Positions 42,301-51,357 are shown, numbered from the stretch's first letter. The stretch is DNA of 64,000 nucleotides from Pseudomonas uvaldensis (GCF_021271205.1 NZ_JAIWKS010000012.1:1-64000), one strand, 5' to 3'. Numbers and translations are program-made. Notes: a model not told the origin generated them from the sequence alone.

Positions 42301-42614
42301 AATTGCTGGGGCTTGAAAGCCTGGGCATCGACCGCGACTTCTTCGCCGCCGGGGGGCATTCATTGCTGGTGATCAAGCTGGTGGCCGGCATTCGCAAGTT
42401 ATTGCAGTGCGACATTCATCCGGGGCTGGTCTTCGATCATCCGACGGTGGCGTCGCTGGCGTCGGCCATGCGGGCGTTGGAAAGCAGCCCGGGACAATTG
42501 GAAAAAATGGCCCAGGTGCGCTTGCGCATGGAGGCGATGAGTCCCGAGGAAAAGGCCCGCCTGACCGAACAGGCTCGGCTACAACACGCCACTCGGGTCG
42601 CGCAAGGCACCTGA
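39384..42614 (+). CDS. Pyoverdine NRPS3: interface(C-like)-A(Asp)-T
   Basis: A 1076-residue protein. Residues ~10-450 align with condensation domains, but the HHxxxDG active site reads A-R-H-S-A-D-A (near residue 142), so it should not condense. Such catalytically empty C-family units are known as interface domains, which bring aspartyl beta-hydroxylases to an NRPS module. The A domain (core YVLFTSGSTG near 600) reads D-L-T-K-I-G-H-V-G, the Asp code. A carrier domain (AGGHSL near 990) follows, with a charged C-terminal tail for docking; there is no thioesterase. With the C and hydroxylase domains of NRPS2 it forms one split beta-hydroxy-Asp module. An intrinsic terminator follows. Confidence 0.88.
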   Translation: MNEVMMDAQDPGFALTPEQQRVLEQLSNTATCGEALRWLKVGIEGDLDPQRLQVALDALVAQQPMLLARLVKVAGFHGWRQVAATAGRFPLAIQAGEQRVEDAQAQIEESMGRAFVVGESEGVQAVLHRLAPQRWQLVLGIARHSADAQTLNLLLEQIQQAYAAAQATDDELPGEFAQYLEWRSEVVLDEDAAAARTYWQQHLQGVQADIATPWLAERGASAEAGVADTRVSLALAPAQGDALQRLAEQLGQPLATLLQGAWWLLLGRLSGLEQALVGVRHDSREDYEYFAHALGMFEKTLPLWLSLPATAPFDEWLGALAARLEEHRTWQEYWAPELSPGAARPAYGFTVGQAIPAGHMGGLNWVASECTEGQADAFELLLQVQLHADQRLAAIDLCYAGSRYSPASANALLEQYGVLLASILAAPRTALAQLSLLGATEEQRLRAINPTMQALADNRYLPQRIADLAIRTPDAIALSDAHGQLSYQQLQARVESVARGLKARGLEAGSIVALALPRSADLVIAMLASWRLGAAYLPLDAQWPQARQALMLEQAGATVLLTDATRLPIWQEQSYMALTLAELGQSTVPLPALATRGTDIAYVLFTSGSTGVPKGVVIEHRQLLNYTAQASQALGLEQCRSVAFSSTVAADLGNTTLFGALFNGAALHVASDEQMQDGALFAEYLRHHAIDCLKIVPSHLAALLDSERAVLPRTVILGGEPIAATLVERIARVRGDCRVFNHYGPTEATVGVMIHPLSLDGAADDCSALSQVLGNNQVYVLDADLRLAPVGLLGELYLGGAQLCRGYLNAEADGQAFIQSPFDPAQRLYRTGDLARYRADGAIQLHGRRDQQIKVRGFRIELAEIEAELLRLPGVAEAQVLPAASTEQGLLAFVVAQSGPSAGLLDAVRAGLSARLPSVMVPAHLQLIEQFPRLANGKIDRKALQQLAGATANDEDAAPRDALEQLLATRMAQLLGLESLGIDRDFFAAGGHSLLVIKLVAGIRKLLQCDIHPGLVFDHPTVASLASAMRALESSPGQLEKMAQVRLRMEAMSPEEKARLTEQARLQHATRVAQGT

Positions 42615-42637
42615 CCCGACAGGATCGCAAAGCAGGG

Positions 42638-42674
42638 AAAAAGGCCGTCGCCTCACCGCGTCGGCCTTTTTTTA
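42638..42674 (+). terminator. Terminator of the NRPS operon
   Basis: AAAAAGGCCG pairs with CGGCCTTTTT around a short loop, followed by a T run. It lies 24 bases after the NRPS3 stop. The rest of 42675-42959 holds a Fur-like palindrome and no gene I can support. Confidence 0.85.
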
Positions 42675-42687
42675 AATTTTGTTACGT

Positions 42688-42708
42688 GAATGATAAATAA
42701 ACTCATTC
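42688..42708. promoter_or_regulatory. Fur-like palindrome upstream of fpvA
   Basis: GAATGA, nine A/T-rich bases, TCATTC. It shares AATGATAA and TCATT with 19-bp Fur boxes. It lies about 250 bases upstream of fpvA. No PvdS-type box is seen here, which fits control of fpvA by Fur and the FpvI sigma factor. Confidence 0.5.
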
Positions 42709-42959
42709 CGGTTTTCTCCAGGTGCTGCGTCTTACTAACGTGTGTAGGCAAATCGGGTCGGGCAGGGCAGCCCAGGCAGCGGATTTGTCCAGCAGGAAAA
42801 TTGCCGTCGTCCAGCCGGATGACCGCGCCCGGGGAGGGGCCGGTCAGCGCGCACTGATCCATTGCCAAAGGCAGTCGGCAGGGCGGGTTCACGGGTACTG
42901 GCGAGCGGTGGGCCCTCCGGCCCCATGACCTTTCACTTCTACCAATAATAGAGAGCACG

Positions 42960-45428
42960 ATGTCATCCATTCATGAGTTGAAACCTCTGTTCAAGGCACT
43001 CGTCATGTCCCGCGGCCTGCGTTCGCGTCGGATGTTGGCCGGTCTGGGGTTGGTTTGCGTTCTGCCACTGAGCGCCCAGGTGATGGCGGAAGACGTCAGC
43101 ATCGACATTCCCGCGCAATCGCTGCCCAAGGCGTTGCAGGCGTTCGGCCAGCAGACCAATCAGCAGGTGATCTACAACGCCGACGATATGGCGGGCCTGA
43201 AAAGCAACCGCGTCAGCGGAAAGATGAGCCCGCAGGCGGCCATTGCCGAATTGCTCAAGGGCACGGGCGTGAGCTACAGCGTGGAGGGCAGCACGTTGAT
43301 GCTGGTGCGGGGTTCCTCGGCGGGAGGCCTGGAGCTGGGGGCGACCACAGTGAAGGCGACAGCACCGGACGCGACGACCGAAGGCAGTCAATCCTACACC
43401 AGCAACGCCGTGACCATTGGCAAGGGCACCCACACCCTCAAGGAAATCCCCCAGTCGGTCACCGTGATGACGCGTAAGCAGATGGACGACCAGAACCTGG
43501 TCGATCTCAAGGACGCCGTCAACCAGACCACCGGCGTCGTTGGCCTGCAGGGCGTTGGCCAGGGCATGATCCTGTCGTCGCGCGGTTTTCAGATCGACGA
43601 TTGGCAGTACGACGGCGTACCGATCCCGCGCAACACCTATTCGTTGGGCAACTGGGCGACCCAGGATCTGATCTTCTTCGACCGTCTGGAGATCCTGCGC
43701 GGCGCTTCCGGCCTGCTGCAAGGCACGGGCAGCCCCGGCGGTGCCGTCAACCTGGTACGCAAGCGTGGCCAGAGCGCCCCGACCGTGACCCTGACCGGCA
43801 AGGCCGGCTCCTGGGACCACTATGGCCTGCAACTGGACGCTGGCGGCCCCTTGAACGAGGCCGGCACTATCCGCGGTCGTATCGTCGCCGACGAAGACCA
43901 GAGCAATTCCTTTATCGATCATGCATGGAACAAGACCCACTCGCTGTACGGCGCGCTGGACATCGACCTGAGCGAGGCCACCACCCTGGGCCTGGCGGTC
44001 AGCCGGTCCGAAGGCGAATCCCGCGGCAACATCCGCGGCCTGCCACGCTACGCCGACGGCTCGATGCCGGACGTGTCGCGTTCGACCTACACCGGCGCGC
44101 GCTGGAATCGCTCCGACATCAACGTCACCACCACCTATGCCGATCTGGAGCACCGCTTCAACGAAGACTGGGCGTTCAAGGTGGGCGCCGTACACATGAC
44201 CGAGGACAACCAGGCGAAAAACCAGCGAGTCCAGCGGGGCGGTGGTCTGTTGCCCGATGGCAGCGGTGTGCAATATGCCGACTTCGTGACCGATTTCCAG
44301 TCCGAGAAGTCCGGTCTGGACATGAACCTGACCGGCAAGTTCGAAGCCCTGTCGATGCAGCAGGAAGTCATGCTGGGCGGCAACTACTCTCAGTTGGAGA
44401 CCGATGACAAATACGCCCGTACCTTCAACAACACCAACGACTCCATTTTCGATCTGGACAATGACCGTCCGGACATCAGCTATGACAGCCTGATCAATGC
44501 GGGTGGCTTGGGCGTCCTCAGCAAGTACGATGTCCGCCAGAAAGGCCTGTACGGCACCTGGCGCGTCAAGCCGGTGGATGACCTGACGCTGATCCTGGGC
44601 TCCCGGGTCAGCTGGTATGACTTCAGCTACAAGTCGAAAAACCAAAGGTCAACCGGGATCACACGCAACGAGCCCAGCACCTCGACTGAAACCGGAGTGG
44701 TCACGCCGTACGCCGGTATCGTCTATGACCTGAGCCGTGAATGGGCGGTGTATACCAGCTACACCGATGTGTTCCAGCCACAGACCAATATCGATGCCAG
44801 CGGTTCGGTGCTCAAACCTGTAGTCGGAAAAAACTACGAGGTCGGTCTCAAGGGTGAATTGATGGACGGTCGGGTCAATACTTCCCTTGCGGTCTTCCGC
44901 TACGACCATGAGAACCGCGCCGTCAATGACGGCGGCTCGGGGTGTGGAGGCTTCGGTTGCTCTACAGCCTCTGGCAAAGTGCGCAGCCAGGGCATCGACG
45001 CCGAAATCAGTGGCGAAGTGATCGACAACCTGGAGCTGTTCGCCGGCTACACCTACAACACCACCAAGTATCTGGAAGACCCGAACAATGAAGGCAGTGT
45101 CTTCAGTACCTGGACGCCGAAACACATGCTGCGCGTATGGAGCAACTACCAGTTCACCGGTGATTGGAACCGCGTCAGTGCCGGCCTGGGGTTCACGACC
45201 CAAAGCCACACGCTGGTTTACGACCTTGACCGCGACGTACCGGGCTATACCGTCTGGAATGCTCGTGTGGGGTATCAACTGACGCCTGAAATCAATCTGG
45301 CGGTCAATGCCAATAACCTGTTCGACAAGACGTACATTACGTCGGCTTACAACCAGCTCAACGGCAACAACAACTTCGGTGATCCGCGCAATATGATGTT
45401 CACCGTGAAGTACACCCCGCAGTTCTGA
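42960..45428 (+). CDS. fpvA: Ferripyoverdine TonB-dependent receptor FpvA
   Basis: An 822-residue outer-membrane receptor. A signal peptide (cleavage near residue 43, AQVMA-ED) precedes an STN signalling domain (residues ~47-117, VSIDIPAQSLPKALQAFGQQT). This domain marks transducers that talk to an anti-sigma factor. Next come the plug (IPQSVTVMTRKQMDDQ) and a 22-strand barrel ending in Phe. It should bind ferripyoverdine, import it with TonB energy, and signal to FpvI/FpvR-type regulators. The start at 42960 has GAGAGC upstream; an in-frame ATG at 43005 is an alternative. It lies between the plus-strand NRPS operon and the convergent NRPS4. Confidence 0.92.
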   Translation: MSSIHELKPLFKALVMSRGLRSRRMLAGLGLVCVLPLSAQVMAEDVSIDIPAQSLPKALQAFGQQTNQQVIYNADDMAGLKSNRVSGKMSPQAAIAELLKGTGVSYSVEGSTLMLVRGSSAGGLELGATTVKATAPDATTEGSQSYTSNAVTIGKGTHTLKEIPQSVTVMTRKQMDDQNLVDLKDAVNQTTGVVGLQGVGQGMILSSRGFQIDDWQYDGVPIPRNTYSLGNWATQDLIFFDRLEILRGASGLLQGTGSPGGAVNLVRKRGQSAPTVTLTGKAGSWDHYGLQLDAGGPLNEAGTIRGRIVADEDQSNSFIDHAWNKTHSLYGALDIDLSEATTLGLAVSRSEGESRGNIRGLPRYADGSMPDVSRSTYTGARWNRSDINVTTTYADLEHRFNEDWAFKVGAVHMTEDNQAKNQRVQRGGGLLPDGSGVQYADFVTDFQSEKSGLDMNLTGKFEALSMQQEVMLGGNYSQLETDDKYARTFNNTNDSIFDLDNDRPDISYDSLINAGGLGVLSKYDVRQKGLYGTWRVKPVDDLTLILGSRVSWYDFSYKSKNQRSTGITRNEPSTSTETGVVTPYAGIVYDLSREWAVYTSYTDVFQPQTNIDASGSVLKPVVGKNYEVGLKGELMDGRVNTSLAVFRYDHENRAVNDGGSGCGGFGCSTASGKVRSQGIDAEISGEVIDNLELFAGYTYNTTKYLEDPNNEGSVFSTWTPKHMLRVWSNYQFTGDWNRVSAGLGFTTQSHTLVYDLDRDVPGYTVWNARVGYQLTPEINLAVNANNLFDKTYITSAYNQLNGNNNFGDPRNMMFTVKYTPQF

Positions 45429-45437
45429 TCCCATCAA

Positions 45438-45477
45438 TAAAAAACCGACCCGCCTGAGTGCGGGTCGGTTTTTTTAT
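45438..45477. terminator. Bidirectional terminator between fpvA and NRPS4
   Basis: AAAAAACCGACCCGC pairs with GCGGGTCGGTTTTTTT. The A run on one side and T run on the other suit both convergent transcripts. Confidence 0.9.
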
Positions 45478-45518
45478 GGCTGAAGGGTTGGTGGGCAAAG
45501 CGCTGTGGCGATCCCGCC

Positions 45519-48500
45519 TTATGGGCTGACGGTACTGCCCATGAAGGTCTCGACCAGCGAGTCCAGCAAGGCGTCATCGAAGATCATGCTACGGTGGCGC
45601 AACGGCGAGTGCACCGAACCGTTCAGCTCACCGGTCAGGCTGTGCGCCTGGATCAGGGCTTCGCAGAAGGCCAGTTCTTCCGGAGTTTTTTCCGCCTGCG
45701 TCCACCAGCAGCTGGGACGGACCCGCACCGGCTTGAAGGTGTACCCATCGAAAGCTTCCAGCAAACGATCATGCACCGAGAACGCCTGGGCGTTCATGAC
45801 CTCTTCCTTGACGCTTTGCACCACCGACAGCAAATCGCTGCGGCCTGGCTCGATCTGGCTGGCGGCCCAGTCATGGAAGGCCTTGGCCGTGCTCTCGGGA
45901 TGTTCACGCCGATACGCCGCCGTGCGCTCCGTAAGTGTCGGAAACAGCAGGTCGAAATACTCGATGGCCTCGATCAGATCCTGGGACGCCAGGTCGGTTT
46001 TTTCCTGGCCGGGCAAATGCCGATGACGCGGCAACTCTTCAGGGTACAGGTGCTCAGGGATCGTGCTGTCCACCAGGCCCAGGAAACCGACGGTATGGCC
46101 CTGGCTTTCCAGCATCGCGGCGATGTCCAGGGCAATCGTGCCGCCCAGGGACCAGCCCATCAGGTAGTACGGGCCTTGGGGCTGGGCCTTGACGATTTCC
46201 CGGCTGTAGTCGGCAATCATCTCGCCCCAGGCCTCGGGCCCCACATGGGGTTCGCTGAAGCCGCGGTGCATGACGCCGAAGGTGCGCGCCCGATTCTGCA
46301 GTTTGCGCGCCAGGGGTTGGTAGCAGAACACGATGCCGCCGCTGGGGTGCAGGCAGAACAACTGGGGCGCGCTGGCGGGGGCGCTGTTCAAGGCGACCAG
46401 GCACTGGGCTTGCTCGCGATGCTTCTGCGAGATGAACAGGGCCAGTTCGGCGATGCTCGGATGGCTCAGCAACTCCTGCAGACGCACCGTGATATCCAGG
46501 CGTGCCTTGAGGCTGGCGATCAGCTCGATCGCCAGGATCGAATGCCCGCCCAGCTCGAAGAAGCTGTCGTCGATGCCCACGCGCTCGACCCTGAGGGATT
46601 GCTGCCAAAGCTGCGCCAGGGCCTGTTCCAACTGGGTGCGAGGCGCCACGTAGCGCGATTGGCCGAGGTTGGCGTCGGGCTCCGGCAAGGCCTTGCGGTC
46701 GAGCTTGCCATTGGCATTGAGGGGGAACCGGTCGATGAACAGCAGGTGGCTGGGCACCATGTAGTCCGGCATTTGCGCCTTGAGCGCGGCCAACAGGCTT
46801 TCGCGCAGTTCCGGGGTGGGCTGCGCGGCAATCACATAGGCGACCAGTTGCAGGCCGCCGGGGCCGTCATGGGTCAGCACGACGGCATCCTGCACCGGCG
46901 GCAGCGTTTGCAGGCGCGCCTGGATTTCGCCCAATTCGATGCGGAAGCCGCGGATCTTGACCTGATGATCCAGACGCCCGATGTATTCGATGCTGCCGTC
47001 GGCACGGTAGCGTGCGAGGTCGCCGGTGCGGTACAGGCGTCCACCCGGCAGCGGATCGAAGGGGTCGGGAATGAAGCGGCTGGCGGTCAGGTCAGCGCGC
47101 CCGTGATAACCACGGGCCAGGCCGGCCCGACCGACATAGAGCTCACCGGTGCAGCCTTTGGGAACAGGGTTCAAGTGAGCGTCGAGCAAATACCAGGACA
47201 GGTCGACAATGGGCTCGCCGATAGGGCTCGCGGCCTCGCTATCCAGGTCTTGCATCGACAGCGGTCGCCAGGTGACATGGACGGTGGTTTCCGTGATGCC
47301 ATACATGTTGATCAGCTGTGGCGTCCGGTCACCGAAGCGTTCGAACCAGGGGCGCAGGCTCTGCACATCGATGGCTTCACCGCCGAAGATCACCTGCCGC
47401 AAATGCTGATCAAGCGGCTGCCGTGACGCACAGGCGACCTGCGACAACGACTTGAACGCCGACGGTGTCTGGTTCAGCACGGTGACACGTTCGTGGCACA
47501 ACAGGGCATGAAAATCTTCCGGCGAACGGCTCACGACATGGGGCACGACGACCAGCCGGCCGCCATGCAACAGCGCGCCGAAGATCTCCCACACGGAAAA
47601 GTCGAAGGCGTAGGAGTGGAACAGGCACCAGACGTCCCGGTGGTCGAAACTGAACCAGCGGTCCGTGGCCTGGAACAGACGGGTGACGTTGTGATGCGCC
47701 AGCAACGCGCCTTTGGGCTGGCCGGTGGAGCCTGAGGTGTAAATCACGTAGGCCAGGTTATCCGGGTGCACCGGCACATCCGGGTTGTGCTCGGGACATC
47801 CGTCATCGACGTCCTGCGGATCCAGCGACAGACAGACCGTACCGGCGGGCAACGCCAACGAATCACGCAGATGCGCCTGGGTCAGGACCTGCGTGATGCC
47901 GCTGTCCTGGATCATGTAGGCCAGGCGATCGGAAGGATACGCCGGGTCCAGCGGCACGTAGGCGCCGCCCGCCTTGAGAATCGCCAGCAGGCCGATGATC
48001 ATTTGGGGTGTCCGTTCTGCGGCGATCCCCACCAGTACATCGGGCCCGACCCCTTCGGCGATCAGCCGATGGGCCAAGCGGTTGGCCTGCCGGTTGAGGT
48101 CGGCATAGCTCAGGTGTTGCCCTTCGAAGGTCAAGGCAATCGCGTCGCCCGTGGTGGCCGCGTGGCTTTCGATCAGGTGGTGCAGGCATCGCTCGCGGGG
48201 CAGTTGGGTCGGTTGCCGGTTCCAGTCGTCCAGGATCTGTTGGCGCTCCCGGGAACTCAGCAGTTGCAGTTCGCCCAATGCACATTGCGGGGTGTCGATC
48301 AGGCCCTGCAACAGGTTTTGCCAGTGCTCGGCCATGCGCTCGATGGTCGCCGTCCGGTAGAGATCACGGCTGTATTCGAACGTCGCCAGTAATTGCTGCG
48401 GTGAATAATCGATATCCAGCGACAAGTCGAATTTGGCCTGATTGTCGCCGGTGGGCAGAAATTCCAGCGCCAGTCCATCCTGGATCGACATCGATGTCGT

Positions 48501-49661
48501 GGGCGTACCGGTGCGCCAGTTGAACAGGACCTGGAACAGCGGGTTGGAACTCTGTGTGCCGGGGCGTTGCAATTGGTCGATGATCAGTTCCAGCGGGTAG
48601 TCGGCATGTTCAAGCGCCGCCAGGGATTGCACGCGCAGGTCGCGAAGAAAATCCAACACGGTGCGCGTCGAATCGAGCTGCGCCCGATAGACTTGGCTGC
48701 TGACGAAAAAACCCACCAGCTCCTGGCTTTCAGGGCTGTTGCGGTTGGCGTTGGGGACGCCGACGGTGAAATCGTTCTGGTTGGCGTACCGGCCCAGCAA
48801 CAGTTGCCAGGCGCCTAGCGCCACCACGAACGGCGTGAGCCCCTGGCGTCGGCAAAACGTCTCCAGGGCCTGGGCCAGGGCCGGTGCAAGTGTCACCTGG
48901 ACGCGTCCGGCCATGTGCTGCTGGCTCGCGGCGCGAGCGAAATCCTGAGGCAATTCGAGAACGGGCAGGTCATGGCCCAGGCACTGGCGCCAGTAGTCGC
49001 CGCTGCGCTGGCAGGCCGTGCTCTGCAGGTATTCGCCTCGTTGGTGGGCTGCGTAGTCGGCGTATTGCAGGGGCAAGGCCGGCAACGGTGAAGCGTCGCC
49101 GAGCAGGGCGCGGGCGTAGGCCTGGGTCAGGTCCTGCATAAGAATCGTGTTGGACCAGGCGTCGGAGACGATGTGATGCATGTTCAGCAGCAATACATGT
49201 TCAGCGCTGTCCAGTCGCAGCAGCGTTGCTCGCATCAGTGGCGCATGGCTGAGGTCGAAGGGTTGCCGGGCGTGCTGCTCGATGCGCTGGGCGAGCTCGA
49301 TGGTCCGTGCCTGTTGGCCGAGCGCGCCAAGGTCATCGCGCTGCAGGACCAGCCTGGCGTTGCGTTCGACCACCTGGGCCGCCACGCCATCGATTTCAGT
49401 GATCGCGGTGCGCAGGATGTCGTGGCGGTCAATGACGCGGTTGAGCGCCTGTTCCAGGGCGTCGGCATCGAGCTCGCCCGTCAGGCGCAGGGCCCTTGGC
49501 AAGTTGTAGGCCGAACGGGTCGGGTCACGCTGGTGCTCCAGCCACAGGCGTTGCTGGGCAAAGGACAAGGGCGCCCGGTCCAGGCGGGGCCCTTCGGGCA
49601 TGCCGTCCTCGGCCTCATCGAGCAGTAGCGTCAGCAGATCATCATCTAGCAGTTCGTTCAT
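45519..49661 (-). CDS. pvdD: Terminal pyoverdine NRPS4: C-A(Thr)-T-TE
   Basis: A 1380-residue single-module synthetase. The N-terminus is an acidic docking-like stretch (MNELLDDDLLTLLLDEAEDG). The C domain is LCL type with HHIVSDA instead of HHxxxDG. The A domain reads D-F-W-N-I-G-M-V-H, the Thr code. A carrier domain (ELGGHS) and a type I thioesterase follow; the latter has GWSLGG with the nucleophile Ser near residue 1172. It is the only releasing domain in the window, so it should add the last residue and free or cyclise the peptide. The ATG at 49661 begins 37 bases after the pvdE stop, and the gene belongs to the pvdM-N-O-E operon. The symbol is by role. Confidence 0.9.
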   Translation of the reverse strand: MNELLDDDLLTLLLDEAEDGMPEGPRLDRAPLSFAQQRLWLEHQRDPTRSAYNLPRALRLTGELDADALEQALNRVIDRHDILRTAITEIDGVAAQVVERNARLVLQRDDLGALGQQARTIELAQRIEQHARQPFDLSHAPLMRATLLRLDSAEHVLLLNMHHIVSDAWSNTILMQDLTQAYARALLGDASPLPALPLQYADYAAHQRGEYLQSTACQRSGDYWRQCLGHDLPVLELPQDFARAASQQHMAGRVQVTLAPALAQALETFCRRQGLTPFVVALGAWQLLLGRYANQNDFTVGVPNANRNSPESQELVGFFVSSQVYRAQLDSTRTVLDFLRDLRVQSLAALEHADYPLELIIDQLQRPGTQSSNPLFQVLFNWRTGTPTTSMSIQDGLALEFLPTGDNQAKFDLSLDIDYSPQQLLATFEYSRDLYRTATIERMAEHWQNLLQGLIDTPQCALGELQLLSSRERQQILDDWNRQPTQLPRERCLHHLIESHAATTGDAIALTFEGQHLSYADLNRQANRLAHRLIAEGVGPDVLVGIAAERTPQMIIGLLAILKAGGAYVPLDPAYPSDRLAYMIQDSGITQVLTQAHLRDSLALPAGTVCLSLDPQDVDDGCPEHNPDVPVHPDNLAYVIYTSGSTGQPKGALLAHHNVTRLFQATDRWFSFDHRDVWCLFHSYAFDFSVWEIFGALLHGGRLVVVPHVVSRSPEDFHALLCHERVTVLNQTPSAFKSLSQVACASRQPLDQHLRQVIFGGEAIDVQSLRPWFERFGDRTPQLINMYGITETTVHVTWRPLSMQDLDSEAASPIGEPIVDLSWYLLDAHLNPVPKGCTGELYVGRAGLARGYHGRADLTASRFIPDPFDPLPGGRLYRTGDLARYRADGSIEYIGRLDHQVKIRGFRIELGEIQARLQTLPPVQDAVVLTHDGPGGLQLVAYVIAAQPTPELRESLLAALKAQMPDYMVPSHLLFIDRFPLNANGKLDRKALPEPDANLGQSRYVAPRTQLEQALAQLWQQSLRVERVGIDDSFFELGGHSILAIELIASLKARLDITVRLQELLSHPSIAELALFISQKHREQAQCLVALNSAPASAPQLFCLHPSGGIVFCYQPLARKLQNRARTFGVMHRGFSEPHVGPEAWGEMIADYSREIVKAQPQGPYYLMGWSLGGTIALDIAAMLESQGHTVGFLGLVDSTIPEHLYPEELPRHRHLPGQEKTDLASQDLIEAIEYFDLLFPTLTERTAAYRREHPESTAKAFHDWAASQIEPGRSDLLSVVQSVKEEVMNAQAFSVHDRLLEAFDGYTFKPVRVRPSCWWTQAEKTPEELAFCEALIQAHSLTGELNGSVHSPLRHRSMIFDDALLDSLVETFMGSTVSP

Positions 49662-49698
49662 GGTGTTCTCGCGGTAGACAGCATTGCGTCGGGACGGC

Positions 49699-51357
49699 TC
49701 AGGCAAAAGCCTGCGGGGCCTTTTCACTGATGACCCGACCGGCCTGCATCCGGACCAGTTGATCGGCAATATCGAAGTAACGGTCATCGTGGGAAATGAC
49801 GATGATGGTTTTGCCCAGCGCCTTGAGTTCCGGCAGCAGTTGCGTATAGAACACCCGGCGGAACACCGGGTCCTGGTCGGCGGCCCATTCGTCGAAGACC
49901 AGCACCGGGCGGCCTTCCAGCCAGGCGTTGAGCAGGGCCAGGCGCTTGCGCTGACCGGTGGATAGGTCGGTGGTGCTGAACAGGCCGTCGTGGATGCTGA
50001 CCTTGTGGGCGATTTCCAGGCGCTCCAGGTAGCGGTTGGCTTCTTCAGGCACCTGCTGGTCGCCCTGGACCAGTTCGTCGAACAGGTAGTAGTCGGCAAA
50101 AATGGTCGTGAACAACTGGCGATAATCGTCCCGTTGGGCGGCGGTTACCGGTTGGCCATCGAGCAGGATATCGCCACGTTGTGGGGGATAGAGCCCCAGC
50201 AGAAGCTTGATCAGTGTGGTCTTGCCGCCGCCGTTTTCGCCGACGATGAAGACGATATCGCCCTGGGCGATGGTCAGGTTGATCGGCCCGAGGGTGAAGG
50301 GTTGGCTGCCGTCGACCGCCGGGAAGGCGTAATGCACATCGCGCAGTTCGAGCTGCTGGATCGTCGGGCTGGGACTGTTCCTGTCATCGAGCAACAGGTG
50401 CGACTCTGGGGAGGAAAACTGCTCGGCCAGTTCGGCGATGCGCTTGAAGGCGATGTTGGCCCGGCTGATGACCGGCAAAGTCATCACCAGGTATTCCAGC
50501 GGGCCCTTCATGTACAGCAGCACCAGCACGAAGCCGCTGAGCACCGCCTTGTCGGTGCCCAGCCACAGCGATTGCAGGGCCAGGACCAGGCCGATGACCA
50601 CGAAGAACAGCATCGAACCGAAGGTCTTGGCGACCACGAAGGTATTGACCGAACGGATGTTGGTCGCGCAGATGTCATCGGCGGTCGCTTCGATGCGCTG
50701 GCTGAACATGCGCTGGCGGCGGGGACGGTGGATGCGCAGTTCCTTGGCACCGGCGGCGATGGCGCTGTAGTGCTTTTGCAGGGCGTCTTCCGCCTCGCGG
50801 GCCGCTTCGAAGCCCCTGATGCCCCGGGCCCGGGCCACGTACTGGATGACGGTGCCGATCACCAGCGCCGCCAGCAGCACCGCGAACATCGGCAGTGACA
50901 GGTAGGCCAGGTAGGCCAGGCAACCAAGGGTGACGGTGAAGGCGATGGCCAGCGGAGCGAAGGAAAACGCGAAGTTGCTGACCATGTTGACGTCATGGGT
51001 CAACACCGGGATGAGCCGATGGCTGCGAAAGCGTTCGATCTGCTCGATGGGGGCCAGCAAGACTTTCTTGCCCAGAGATTTACGCAAGCTGGCGATGATG
51101 TTCTGGCCGACATGGTTGGTGCCGATGTCCGACAGAATCGAGGTCAGCAGCGCCGCCGCGCAGAGGCCCACGAACGTTGCCAGCACCTGCGGCGTGGGCT
51201 TGGTCGCGGCATTCAAGGCGTCGTTGATGGTGGCGAGCAGGGCGGTGATGCTCAGGCCACCCAGCATGCCGAGCAGAATCGACGCCACCACAATGAGCCG
51301 GAAAGGCTTGAGCAGGCTGAGCACTTCACGCAGGGCTCCGCGGGAGTTCGAGGTCAT
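49699..51357 (-). CDS. pvdE: ABC exporter PvdE
   Basis: A 552-residue half-transporter of the cyclic-peptide exporter type. An N-terminal membrane domain with six predicted helices (about residues 15-290) precedes an ATPase domain with Walker A GENGGGKTT, signature LSTGQ and Walker B VLVFDEW. PvdE moves the cytoplasmic acylated precursor (ferribactin) into the periplasm for chromophore maturation. The order pvdO-pvdE-NRPS4 on one strand, with short gaps and no promoter box between, suggests one long transcript from the PvdS site before pvdM. In P. aeruginosa pvdE sits beside fpvA; here NRPS4 separates them. Confidence 0.93.
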   Translation of the reverse strand: MTSNSRGALREVLSLLKPFRLIVVASILLGMLGGLSITALLATINDALNAATKPTPQVLATFVGLCAAALLTSILSDIGTNHVGQNIIASLRKSLGKKVLLAPIEQIERFRSHRLIPVLTHDVNMVSNFAFSFAPLAIAFTVTLGCLAYLAYLSLPMFAVLLAALVIGTVIQYVARARGIRGFEAAREAEDALQKHYSAIAAGAKELRIHRPRRQRMFSQRIEATADDICATNIRSVNTFVVAKTFGSMLFFVVIGLVLALQSLWLGTDKAVLSGFVLVLLYMKGPLEYLVMTLPVISRANIAFKRIAELAEQFSSPESHLLLDDRNSPSPTIQQLELRDVHYAFPAVDGSQPFTLGPINLTIAQGDIVFIVGENGGGKTTLIKLLLGLYPPQRGDILLDGQPVTAAQRDDYRQLFTTIFADYYLFDELVQGDQQVPEEANRYLERLEIAHKVSIHDGLFSTTDLSTGQRKRLALLNAWLEGRPVLVFDEWAADQDPVFRRVFYTQLLPELKALGKTIIVISHDDRYFDIADQLVRMQAGRVISEKAPQAFA

